Source: Anaerolineales bacterium
GTDB lineage: Bacteria; Chloroflexota; Anaerolineae; Epilineales; JAANWY01
NCBI GenBank assembly: GCA_018263655.1
Contig: JAANWY010000352.1
Span: 1 to 8,633, forward strand
Reading direction: 5' to 3'
Length of the DNA stretch: 8,633 nt
The position numbers were made by a program, and so were the translations under genes. Each line of letters starts with the position of its first letter. Positions within the stretch are counted from its first letter, which is position 1. The notes under the pieces were generated by a model. That model did not search any database, was not told the origin of the DNA, and saw only the letters and a list, made by a program, of their open reading frames with translations. Below, piece after piece: positions 1 to 4,970 of this stretch.

Positions 1-57
1 GCCGGCCCTCGTTTTTGTCAGGGGGATAATCTCTGACACTTCTAATTATGCATGACG

Positions 58-105
58 AACATTAAGAGAAGATGAGAGAAGTATTAGCCCAACATTAGAC
101 TTCTA
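58..105 (+). repeat. Imperfect direct repeat, copy 1
   Basis: The stretch starting AACATTAAGAGAAGATGAGAG (58-78) recurs at 276-296 with one mismatch, and both copies are followed about 15-20 bases later by CATTAGA-TT. The copies lie 218 bases apart in non-coding DNA upstream of the UPF0173 gene. No protein or RNA family is recognised. It may be a duplicated regulatory segment or a remnant of a mobile repeat. Confidence 0.6.
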
Positions 106-160
106 CATTTCCTGTATCCGTCCAAGTGGCGGCTACCCTTCCTTCAACCCAAAAACAAAA

Positions 161-204
161 GGCCCGTCAGTTGTCACTTTGCCCATAAGCGACAATCCCG
201 GGCC
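161..204. repeat. Imperfect inverted repeat
   Basis: GGCCCG (161-166) pairs with CGGGCC (199-204), and inside it TTGTC (171-175) pairs with GACAA (191-195). There is a small asymmetric internal loop. No T-tract follows on the plus strand. On the minus strand the stem is followed by a short T-containing run (complement of AAAAACAAAA at 151-160), so it could act as a weak terminator for leftward transcription entering from 205 onward. Function is inferred only. Confidence 0.4.
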
Positions 205-275
205 TACAATTTAGGTGCCGGTGGAGGTTAGTCACCTTTTCTTCACCTTTATTGCTGACTATATGATATACGCCA

Positions 276-320
276 AACATTAAGACAAGATGAGAGTCGC
301 CTAAGTGTTGCATTAGAGTT
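276..320 (+). repeat. Imperfect direct repeat, copy 2
   Basis: This is the partner of the repeat at 58-105, sharing 20 of 21 bases over the first block (276-296) and a CATTAGAGTT segment. In this copy the downstream part has become, or overlaps, the -35 region of the putative promoter at 308-337. The other copy has no TATAAT. Confidence 0.6.
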
Positions 321-337
321 GAGATATGTGTTATAAT
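308..337 (+). promoter_or_regulatory. Putative sigma-70-type promoter
   Basis: A perfect TATAAT at 332-337 is preceded by TTGCAT at 308-313 with an 18-base spacer. Transcription would start near 344 and run at once into the GC hairpin at 359-409. The arrangement suggests either an attenuated leader of the downstream UPF0173 gene or a very short transcript. This is sequence pattern only, and the sigma-factor preferences of this organism are unknown. Confidence 0.5.
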
Positions 338-358
338 GCCCTCGCAGTTGCGAAATGG

Positions 359-409
359 GGAAAAAAGGGTCGGTGGGGGGCGGCCGCCCCCCACCGACCC
401 CTTTTTTCC
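359..409. terminator. Very strong GC hairpin with A6/T6 flanks
   Basis: Positions 367-383 and 384-400 form a perfect 17-bp GC-rich palindrome (GGGTCGGTGGGGGGCGG and its complement). After a single bulged C at 401 the pairing continues as A6 (361-366) with T6 (402-407) and GG with CC. It is symmetric, so it can act as an intrinsic terminator in both directions. It sits between the promoter at 308-337 and the start codon at 484, so it is either an attenuator for that gene or the end of a neighbouring transcript. The hand-built pairing is secure; the function is inferred. Confidence 0.75.
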
Positions 410-414
410 GCACT

Positions 415-445
415 CTTCTTGTGTAGGCACGAAGTACCTGAATAG
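415..445 (+). repeat. 31-base motif, copy 1 (upstream of UPF0173 gene)
   Basis: CTTCTTGTGTAGGCACGAAG begins a 31-base stretch that recurs on the minus strand at 8621-8591 with two mismatches. Both copies lie on the coding strand upstream of a gene (UPF0173 at 484, AOR at 8408). The core AGGCAC-GAA-GTRCCT is a small hairpin. It directly follows the GC hairpin here, so it may be the end of a dispersed element or a shared regulatory site. Confidence 0.65.
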
Positions 446-483
446 TCACCAACGAGGATATTTTATACGAGGAGGACATACGA

Positions 484-1170
484 ATGTCAGTCAAGCTCAC
501 ATGGCATGGTCATTCCTGTTGGACTGTAGAGGGCAATGGCACAACGCTCCTAATTGACCCGTTTCTATCCGACAATCCCACAGCCGACATCGGGCCAGAC
601 GATGTCAATCCGGACTACATCCTGCTTTCGCACGGCCACTTCGATCACGTAGGTGATGCTGTGGACATCGCGAAGCGAACAGGCGCAGCCGTCATCTCCA
701 CGTTTGAGATCGTCAACTACTGCCAGGAGCAGGGTGTCGAAAATGGGCATGGGTTGAACATCGGCGGCGGCTACGACTTTCCATTCGGGCGCGTCCAACT
801 GACGATTGCGTTCCACACATCGATGCTCCCGGACGGCAGCTATGGTGGAGACGCAGCCGGCTTCTTGATCACGAGCGGAGGGGCCACGATCTACAATGCG
901 GCCGATACTGCCCTCTTCAGTGACATGAAGCTTTACGGCGACATGAACGAGATCGACGTCGCCCTTCTACCCATTGGGGATAATTTCACAATGGGGCCCC
1001 GAGATGCGCTGCAGGCTGTGAAATTCGTCCGCCCGAAGACCGTCATTCCGATGCACTACAATACCTTCGAGCTCATCGCCCAAGATGCCGCTGCTTGGGC
1101 TGCGCAGGTTGAAGAAGACACGGACAGCAGTGTCGTCGTGCTAAAGCCCGGCGACAGCTACACGGTGTAG
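484..1170 (+). CDS. UPF0173 family metal-dependent hydrolase (metallo-beta-lactamase fold)
   Basis: This 228-residue protein matches the usual length of the UPF0173/YtkL family (about 227 residues). These are small soluble metallo-beta-lactamase-fold hydrolases, predicted to be cytoplasmic, whose physiological substrate is not established. The metal-binding signature HGHFDH is at residues 50-55. Further likely ligands are His111 (FHTSM), Asp141 (NAADTALF) and His191 (IPMHYNTF). The opening KLTWHGHSCW and the LPIGDNFTMGP segment near 162-172 are typical of the family. The ATG at 484 is chosen because GAGGAGG (469-475) lies eight bases upstream. It stands alone: the next gene on this strand is weak and the spacing is filled with repeats. 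A hairpin leader and a putative promoter lie upstream, so expression may be attenuated. The family call is secure; the reaction is unknown. Confidence 0.93.
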   Translation: MSVKLTWHGHSCWTVEGNGTTLLIDPFLSDNPTADIGPDDVNPDYILLSHGHFDHVGDAVDIAKRTGAAVISTFEIVNYCQEQGVENGHGLNIGGGYDFPFGRVQLTIAFHTSMLPDGSYGGDAAGFLITSGGATIYNAADTALFSDMKLYGDMNEIDVALLPIGDNFTMGPRDALQAVKFVRPKTVIPMHYNTFELIAQDAAAWAAQVEEDTDSSVVVLKPGDSYTV

Positions 1171-1177
1171 ACTGGGT

Positions 1178-1310
1178 AAATCGCAAAGCCCGTTCGTAGT
1201 GAGCGCGCATCCGCGCATCCGTCCGGAACGCAGTGGAGTGGCGTCGTGGTACCGCAGGACGCCACTCCGGCTCCGCCTCCGTGGCTGACTACGAACCTTG
1301 ATTGCGATTT
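1178..1310. repeat. Nested inverted-repeat element downstream of UPF0173 gene
   Basis: Three arm pairs are nested: AAATCGCAA (1178-1186) with TTGCGATTT (1302-1310), GTTCGTAGT (1192-1200) with ACTACGAAC (1288-1296), and GGAGTGGCGTC (1235-1245) with GACGCCACTCC (1258-1268). The transcript could fold into one long interrupted hairpin. It begins eight bases after the stop codon of the hydrolase gene, so it could serve as its 3' structure. The layout is that of a small non-autonomous element, but no clear target duplication is seen. Confidence 0.65.
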
Positions 1311-1320
1311 GCCGAGACTC

Positions 1321-1464
1321 ATAAGCGTTCAGCCACCCCTGCGAGGGTTTGCCAATCGCATTCAGGTTGAAAGGCCTCTTGCCAGCCGAAAATCGGCCTC
1401 TTGCCATGGCGCTGCCACGGCTACTCTCAACCTTCGCAAGGGTCCCCACTACCTAAACGATTAG
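1321..1464. repeat. CCCTTGCGAAGG inverted-repeat family, copy A
   Basis: This is the most divergent of three copies in the window (see 2655-2802 and 4815-4950). The right inner arm AACCTTCGCAAGGGT (1429-1443) is intact. The left arm ACCCCTGCGAGGGTT (1335-1349) carries two changes. The outer ends AAGCGTTCAG and CTAAACGATTAG match the opposite ends of copy B, so A lies in the opposite orientation. The interior shares GTTTGCCAATCGCATTC and CGAAAATCGG with the others and is about 10 bases longer. I could not find a target duplication. Several short ORFs that run through it are fortuitous. Confidence 0.7.
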
Positions 1465-1472
1465 TCAGGGAC

Positions 1473-1511
1473 ACACAAGGGGCGCGACCGTTACGGTCGC
1501 GCCCCTTGTGT
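1473..1511. terminator. Perfect 18-bp hairpin, loop TTA
   Basis: ACACAAGGGGCGCGACCG (1473-1490) pairs perfectly with CGGTCGCGCCCCTTGTGT (1494-1511) across a three-base loop. No T-tract follows; instead AAAGGAGGAG, a near-ideal Shine-Dalgarno, begins three bases later. It could be a terminator-like stem for read-through from upstream. It could also be a 5' mRNA structure next to the ribosome-binding site of the small ORF at 1533. Confidence 0.6.
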
Positions 1512-1532
1512 CAAAGGAGGAGAAAAGAAGAG

Positions 1533-1700
1533 ATGCGGTGGGTTGTCTCAACCTATCCGCTGCGCGGCGGTGACGCTGCCTACAACAATACGCTGTGTGC
1601 CGGCAATGAGCTACTTTCTACCCGGCTCGACAACGTCACGTTTAGGGACATTGTCGAGCTAGGCGCGAGAACCCGTCGTATTCGACCAGACAAGTACTAG
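1533..1700 (+). CDS. Small hypothetical protein, 55 aa
   Basis: I do not recognise this protein. The case for a real gene is the strong Shine-Dalgarno AAAGGAGGAG (1514-1523) about nine bases before the ATG, placed right after a perfect hairpin, and an open frame of 55 residues that reads plausibly as protein (MRWVVSTYPLRG near the start, RLDNVTFRDIVELGARTRR near the end). There is no signal peptide, no membrane segment and only one cysteine. The frame stays open upstream to 1401, but that part only translates repeat copy A and the hairpin. Flanked on both sides by MITE-like elements, it could equally be the 5' remnant of a longer gene destroyed by insertions. Confidence 0.35.
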   Translation: MRWVVSTYPLRGGDAAYNNTLCAGNELLSTRLDNVTFRDIVELGARTRRIRPDKY

Positions 1701-1710
1701 CGTCAAAGCT

Positions 1711-1789
1711 ATGATGATGATCAACGTCGTCATGTCAAACCTCCGAGAGAGTCTGGTTCGTGCGTCGCGTCTTGCAGGATGAATGCGCT
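1711..1789. other. Short non-coding gap before the MITE
   Basis: Nothing firm is visible here. A 23-codon frame beginning with three ATG codons (1711-1782) has no clear ribosome-binding site and is not called. The segment may belong to the same decayed locus as the small ORF before it. Confidence 0.3.
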
Positions 1790-1937
1790 GTCAATAACAG
1801 GACTTACGCGGTGGACCGCTCAAAACGCATCCTGAGTAGGCGAAGCCGTATCGAAGGGTCGTTTTGAGCGGTCCACCCGCTTCGATACACCTTTCCGGAA
1901 CTTACGGCATGCGGACCGTGTAAGTCCTGTCAATAAC
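1790..1937. mobile_element. MITE-like element (130 bp) with 9-bp target duplication
   Basis: GTCAATAAC occurs at 1790-1798 and again at 1929-1937, bracketing a 130-bp body (1799-1928). The body ends are terminal inverted repeats, AGGACTTACGCGGT (1799-1812) and ACCGTGTAAGTCCT (1915-1928), matching at 13 of 14 positions. Inside is a second, perfect 17-bp inverted repeat, GTGGACCGCTCAAAACG (1811-1827) with its complement at 1860-1876. Its loop holds a variant of the CCTGAG...TCGAAGGG dispersed motif (1828-1858). No coding capacity exists, so mobilisation would need a transposase elsewhere in the genome. The parent IS family cannot be named from this sequence. Confidence 0.8.
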
Positions 1938-2239
1938 CACCTGTGCCTCACCGCTCGTGCGGTCGGGCAGGGGCACCGGGTCTTACATACCCCGCGCTAC
2001 TTATTAACGACCATCACGCCCATTTGTTAGCATCGTACTGTGAAAACATCACGAATGTGATAACGCCTATTCTGCAATTCCATCTGGTTAAACGCAAGGT
2101 GGCGAGAGTGGATACCTTCAGGTTTCCTAAATGACAGGTACGAATCGGCTACGCTCACCCTACGGCAGCGCTAACACTGGTGTTTCCCCATAAGTCCCCA
2201 GCGGCTGTGGCGCCTAAGTGCAGGGCCAAACACCCAAGA
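1938..2239. other. Intergenic stretch, no gene supported
   Basis: No convincing gene, RNA or repeat is seen. A 63-codon frame (1943-2134) lacks a ribosome-binding site and recognisable features. ATCAC (2048-2052) and GTGAT (2057-2061) form a small dyad, too weak to call an operator. The segment may be decayed coding DNA. Confidence 0.4.
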
Positions 2240-2286
2240 CCTGTCTGCGTGCCTGTCCTGCGGACGCAGGCAGGCGCACAGGCAGG
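2240..2286. repeat. GC-rich imperfect palindrome (CCTG/CAGG-rich)
   Basis: The left half CCTGTCTGCGTGCCTGTCC pairs with the right half GCAGGCAGGCGCACAGGCAGG around GCGGAC. Hand alignment shows four mismatches, all transitions that would be G-U pairs on one RNA strand, plus one bulge. It would fold well as RNA. It is followed by TGAAAC-AA-GTTTCA (2288-2301), a second small dyad. Confidence 0.5.
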
Positions 2287-2310
2287 CCTGAAACAAGTTT
2301 CAGCGTCCGG

Positions 2311-2374
2311 GCGACGTCCTGAGCCTGTCGAAGGGACGCTCGAACTTGCGACGTCCCGAGCCTCTGTCGAAGGG
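2311..2374. repeat. Two tandem copies of a CGTCCTGAGCCTGTCGAAGG motif
   Basis: Copy 1 (2311-2335) and copy 2 (2348-2374) both begin GCGACGTCC and end GTCGAAGGG. Copy 2 has one substitution and a two-base insertion (CCTCT). The 21 bases at 2315-2335 recur perfectly, inverted, at 8505-8525, and a variant lies inside the MITE at 1828-1858. The motif is therefore dispersed in this genome. Confidence 0.7.
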
Positions 2375-2479
2375 TTCGAGGCATGTACGTTTCACAAGTG
2401 ACACAACTTGACATCCAAGTTATGGGGAAACTCCAGCTCGCCACCTTGCACGAAACACTCAATTGTGATAAACTGGCAC

Positions 2480-2511
2480 CATCGGCCCATCGGCCCATCG
2501 GCTCACCGGCC
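2480..2511. repeat. 8-bp tandem repeat, four units
   Basis: The unit CATCGGCC is repeated at 2480, 2488, 2496 (last base T) and 2504 (CACCGGCC). Eight-base periodicity cannot preserve a reading frame, which agrees with non-coding DNA. The array may vary in copy number between strains. Confidence 0.75.
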
Positions 2512-2654
2512 CACTCGACAGACAAGGTTGGCTCTTTGAGCTGTTGTGGGGTGAAGGGGGCTTTACCCAAGGTTCACATGCTCCACAATATGTAGGAAAA
2601 ACGGCGCGCTATTTTGTCTATTTCGTACAGCATGCAGCGGTGGGCCACACAATT

Positions 2655-2802
2655 CCTCAAAGGTAACCGTTCAGGTAGTGGAGACCCTTGCGAAGGTTTG
2701 CCAATCGCTTTCGGCTTGAAAGGCCCCTCGCCAGTTGAAAATCGGTCTCTTGCCAAGGTTCTTCCTAACCTTCGCAAGGGTAGCTGAACGCTACCCTCAA
2801 AG
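2655..2802. mobile_element. CCCTTGCGAAGG inverted-repeat family, copy B, with 8-bp target duplication
   Basis: CCTCAAAG at 2655-2662 and 2795-2802 brackets a 132-bp body (2663-2794). The outer ends GTAACCGTTCAG (2663-2674) and CTGAACGCTAC (2784-2794) are imperfect terminal inverted repeats. The inner arms ACCCTTGCGAAGGTT (2684-2698) and AACCTTCGCAAGGGT (2767-2781) match perfectly. The central 98 bases differ from copy C at about nine positions by hand count. It has no coding capacity, so it looks like a non-autonomous MITE-type element. The insertion ends only nine bases before the Shine-Dalgarno of the secreted-protein gene, so that gene's promoter must lie in or beyond the element. Confidence 0.75.
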
Positions 2803-2821
2803 AGCCACAAAGGAGAATGTC

Positions 2822-4735
2822 ATGCGAACACGATGGATCAGTCTCTCACTCATCATCCTGTCCGGGCTGATTGCCGGGTGGTGGGGCACCACCTACCCCC
2901 TTCTCGTGCACTCGAGGCCGGCAGTTCAGGACTCCCCTTGGCAACCCCCTCCAACCCCACTCCCGTTCCGGCCGGCCAATCTGCTCGTTAACGGCGACTT
3001 CGAAGGTGACTACCTCGACTTTTCACAGTCCTCCCGCCTTGCAGAGGGTTGGGGTGCGTGGTGGTTGCCACGCACGGCGCCCGGCATCAACCACGAGCCG
3101 GAGTTCAAAGAGGAATGGATGTGGGCTCCCAGCATTATGGTCTACCAGGGTGACCATGCCCAGAAATACTTCAATAACTTCGCAACCCACACCGGTGGCA
3201 TCTACCAACGAGTTATAGTGCCCGAGGACAGCGTGGTTCGGTTCTCCATCTGGGCCAAGGTGTGGAGCAGCGACTGCGGCGATCCCTGCTACTCGCCTTT
3301 GGAGCCATGTCATCCAGAAGAGAATGACAACAGCAACGGCGAGTATCGAGTTGCCATTGGGATCGATCCGACAGGCGGCGCCGACGCTATGGCAGACAGC
3401 GTGGAGTGGACGCCGCTCGTGGAGCACTACGACGAGTGGTTCAAGATGGAGATTACGACGACGGCACAGGCCGGCGCAGTCACGGTCTTCACCCAGGGGA
3501 CGGCCAAATGGCCTGTCGCTAACAACTTCTCCTTCTGGGACGACGCCCGCTTGGAGCTCATTTCGGCGCCCATCAACACCTACCTGCCCCTGGTCGGACG
3601 GAACTACGAGGGCGTCGTCGTGACACCGTCGCCCACAGCTACTTCTACGGCGACTGTCACTCTGACGCCAACACCCCAGGCGAGCCCCACGGCAACAGCC
3701 ACCACTGCTGTGCCAAGCGCGACACCAACAGCCACAGCTACAGCAACCATCAGCGTCAGCCCGACGCTGACCGAGGAGCCGGCAACGGTCACCCCTACAG
3801 CGACACCGCAAATAACGTGTGGTGAGGCAATCACAAACGGAGGATTTGAATCCGACACCGACTGGTCAATCGGCGACACCGAGTATTCGGCGGCATACTC
3901 CACCGAACGTGGGCACGAGGATTCACAGCGGTCCATGCGTTTGGGCATCGAACTCGGCGATCCTGACGTAGAGACCTATTCGTACGTCAGCCAGGCGTTC
4001 CACGTGCCCGAAAATGCAACGAGCGCCGAGCTGTCGTTCGTCTACTATCCCGTCAGCGAAGATACCGAAGGAGATTACTTCGACGTGATGCTGGCAGACG
4101 CAGATGGCCGGCCCGTGGCGCCAATCCTCCACCGCCATTCGAATCTCCAGTCTTGGATACAGCCGGAACCGTTTGACTTGTCCCGTTATGCCGGGCAGGA
4201 CCTGCAACTTCTATTCAACGTATCCAACAACGGAACCGACGGTGTGACAGCCGTCTGGCTTGACGACGTCACTCTCACAATCTGCAGCCCTGGCGGCGTT
4301 AGCCTGCAGAGCATCCGCCGGCCGCGGATCCTCCAGGAACCCGTGCCTGGCGTCGCTGTGTGGTTGACGTGGATTCGCTACTCGACGGAGCAGATCGGGC
4401 GTTCAGGCCGCTGCGACGCGCGCTGCATTGAGTGGGTACACCTGGAGAACTTCGGGGAGCCCGTAGACATGGCTGGCTGGACACTGGAAGACGAGGCGGG
4501 CAACACTTTTACCTTCCCGAGCCTGCGCATCCCGCATGGTCACGGTATTCGGGTGTGGATCAGAGATGGCGAACCGGTTCGAGGTAGAGGTGTCTCTGAT
4601 CTGTATTGGGGAAGTCCCGAGGAATTGCTGGAGGATGCCGGCGACAAGCTTATCCTACGCGATCCTGACGGCGCATCGATGTCCGAGATGTGCTACAGTG
4701 TACCGGATCAACGAGACCCAGGACCGTGTCCGTGA
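2822..4735 (+). CDS. Secreted multidomain protein with C-terminal lamin-tail (LTD) domain
   Basis: This 637-residue protein starts with a signal peptide: basic MRTRWI, then the hydrophobic run SLSLIILSGLIAGWW. Residues 51-248 look like a jelly-roll or CBM-type domain (NLLVNGDFEG start, WDDARLELI end). YLPLVGRNYEG (254-264) leads into a Thr/Pro/Ala-rich linker (268-330). A second module of the same type spans 333-488 (ITNGGFESDTDW start, WLDDVTLTIC end). The C-terminal 510-637 reads as a lamin-tail domain (IEWVHLENFGEPVDMAGWTLEDEAG, FPSLRIPHGHGIRVWI, DKLILRDPDG). The role is probably surface or extracellular binding; no catalytic motif is seen. The ATG at 2822 is preferred over the in-frame ATG at 2735 because AAAGGAG (2810-2816) lies six bases upstream and the signal peptide begins there; the longer frame only translates MITE copy B. 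No LPXTG or membrane anchor is present. Confidence 0.88.
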   Translation: MRTRWISLSLIILSGLIAGWWGTTYPLLVHSRPAVQDSPWQPPPTPLPFRPANLLVNGDFEGDYLDFSQSSRLAEGWGAWWLPRTAPGINHEPEFKEEWMWAPSIMVYQGDHAQKYFNNFATHTGGIYQRVIVPEDSVVRFSIWAKVWSSDCGDPCYSPLEPCHPEENDNSNGEYRVAIGIDPTGGADAMADSVEWTPLVEHYDEWFKMEITTTAQAGAVTVFTQGTAKWPVANNFSFWDDARLELISAPINTYLPLVGRNYEGVVVTPSPTATSTATVTLTPTPQASPTATATTAVPSATPTATATATISVSPTLTEEPATVTPTATPQITCGEAITNGGFESDTDWSIGDTEYSAAYSTERGHEDSQRSMRLGIELGDPDVETYSYVSQAFHVPENATSAELSFVYYPVSEDTEGDYFDVMLADADGRPVAPILHRHSNLQSWIQPEPFDLSRYAGQDLQLLFNVSNNGTDGVTAVWLDDVTLTICSPGGVSLQSIRRPRILQEPVPGVAVWLTWIRYSTEQIGRSGRCDARCIEWVHLENFGEPVDMAGWTLEDEAGNTFTFPSLRIPHGHGIRVWIRDGEPVRGRGVSDLYWGSPEELLEDAGDKLILRDPDGASMSEMCYSVPDQRDPGPCP

Positions 4736-4763
4736 TCGGATCAACGAACCCTGGAGAGATAAC

Positions 4764-4789
4764 GGCGGGGTGTGTGGCAACACCCCGCC
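4764..4789. terminator. Hairpin downstream of the secreted-protein gene
   Basis: GGCGGGGTGT (4764-4773) pairs perfectly with ACACCCCGCC (4780-4789) across a six-base loop, 28 bases after the stop codon. Only a weak T-containing stretch follows (ACTGTGCTTTGACGG). Its position between convergent genes fits a transcription terminator, possibly helped by the repeat at 4815-4950. Confidence 0.65.
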
Positions 4790-4814
4790 ACTGTGCTTTG
4801 ACGGTAATTCCGGA

Positions 4815-4950
4815 TCACCCATTCAAGTGTGCTGAGGACCCTTGCGAAGGTTTGCCAATTGCATTCGGGTTGAGGTGCCCCTCGCCAGTCGAAAATCGGC
4901 CTCTTGCCAGGGTTCTTCCTAACCTTCGCAAGGGTAACTGAACGCTTACC
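4815..4950. repeat. CCCTTGCGAAGG inverted-repeat family, copy C
   Basis: The inner arms ACCCTTGCGAAGGTT (4838-4852) and AACCTTCGCAAGGGT (4921-4935) match perfectly, in the same orientation as copy B. The right outer end CTGAACGCTTACC is kept, while the left one (CCCATTCAAG) has drifted. No target duplication is clear. ATTCCGGA (4807-4814) and TCCGGAAT (4961-4968) form an extra outer dyad, which may be chance. It lies between convergent genes, where its long stem could end transcription of the leftward operon, 21 bases past that operon's last stop codon. Confidence 0.7.
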
Positions 4951-4970
4951 TTATGTCCTCTCCGGAATGA

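Noticed and set aside
336..557. 73-codon plus-strand ORF over the GC hairpin
   Set aside because: It translates the palindrome into a low-complexity VGGGRPPPT string and overlaps the hydrolase gene, which has the better ribosome-binding site.
2039..2061. CRP-like TGTGA-N5-TCAC dyad
   Set aside because: Spacing is five rather than six, and no gene follows within a sensible distance.
1943..2134. 63-codon plus-strand ORF
   Set aside because: No ribosome-binding site, no recognisable motif, and it begins inside the right flank of the MITE.
2480..2511. Tandem array considered as a CRISPR or origin iteron
   Set aside because: Units are only eight bases with no spacers, and no cas or replication-initiator gene is nearby.
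2214..2570. 118-codon minus-strand ORF and overlapping short plus-strand frames
   Set aside because: They run across the GC palindrome, the dispersed motif and the 8-bp tandem repeat, so they are translations of repeats.
2735..2821. Upstream ATG at 2735 as start of the secreted protein
   Set aside because: The extra 29 codons lie within MITE copy B, have no good Shine-Dalgarno, and would bury the signal peptide.
3023..3811. 262-codon minus-strand ORF opposite the secreted-protein gene
   Set aside because: It is rich in Arg, Cys and Gly with no domain, and lies antisense to a clear multidomain gene.
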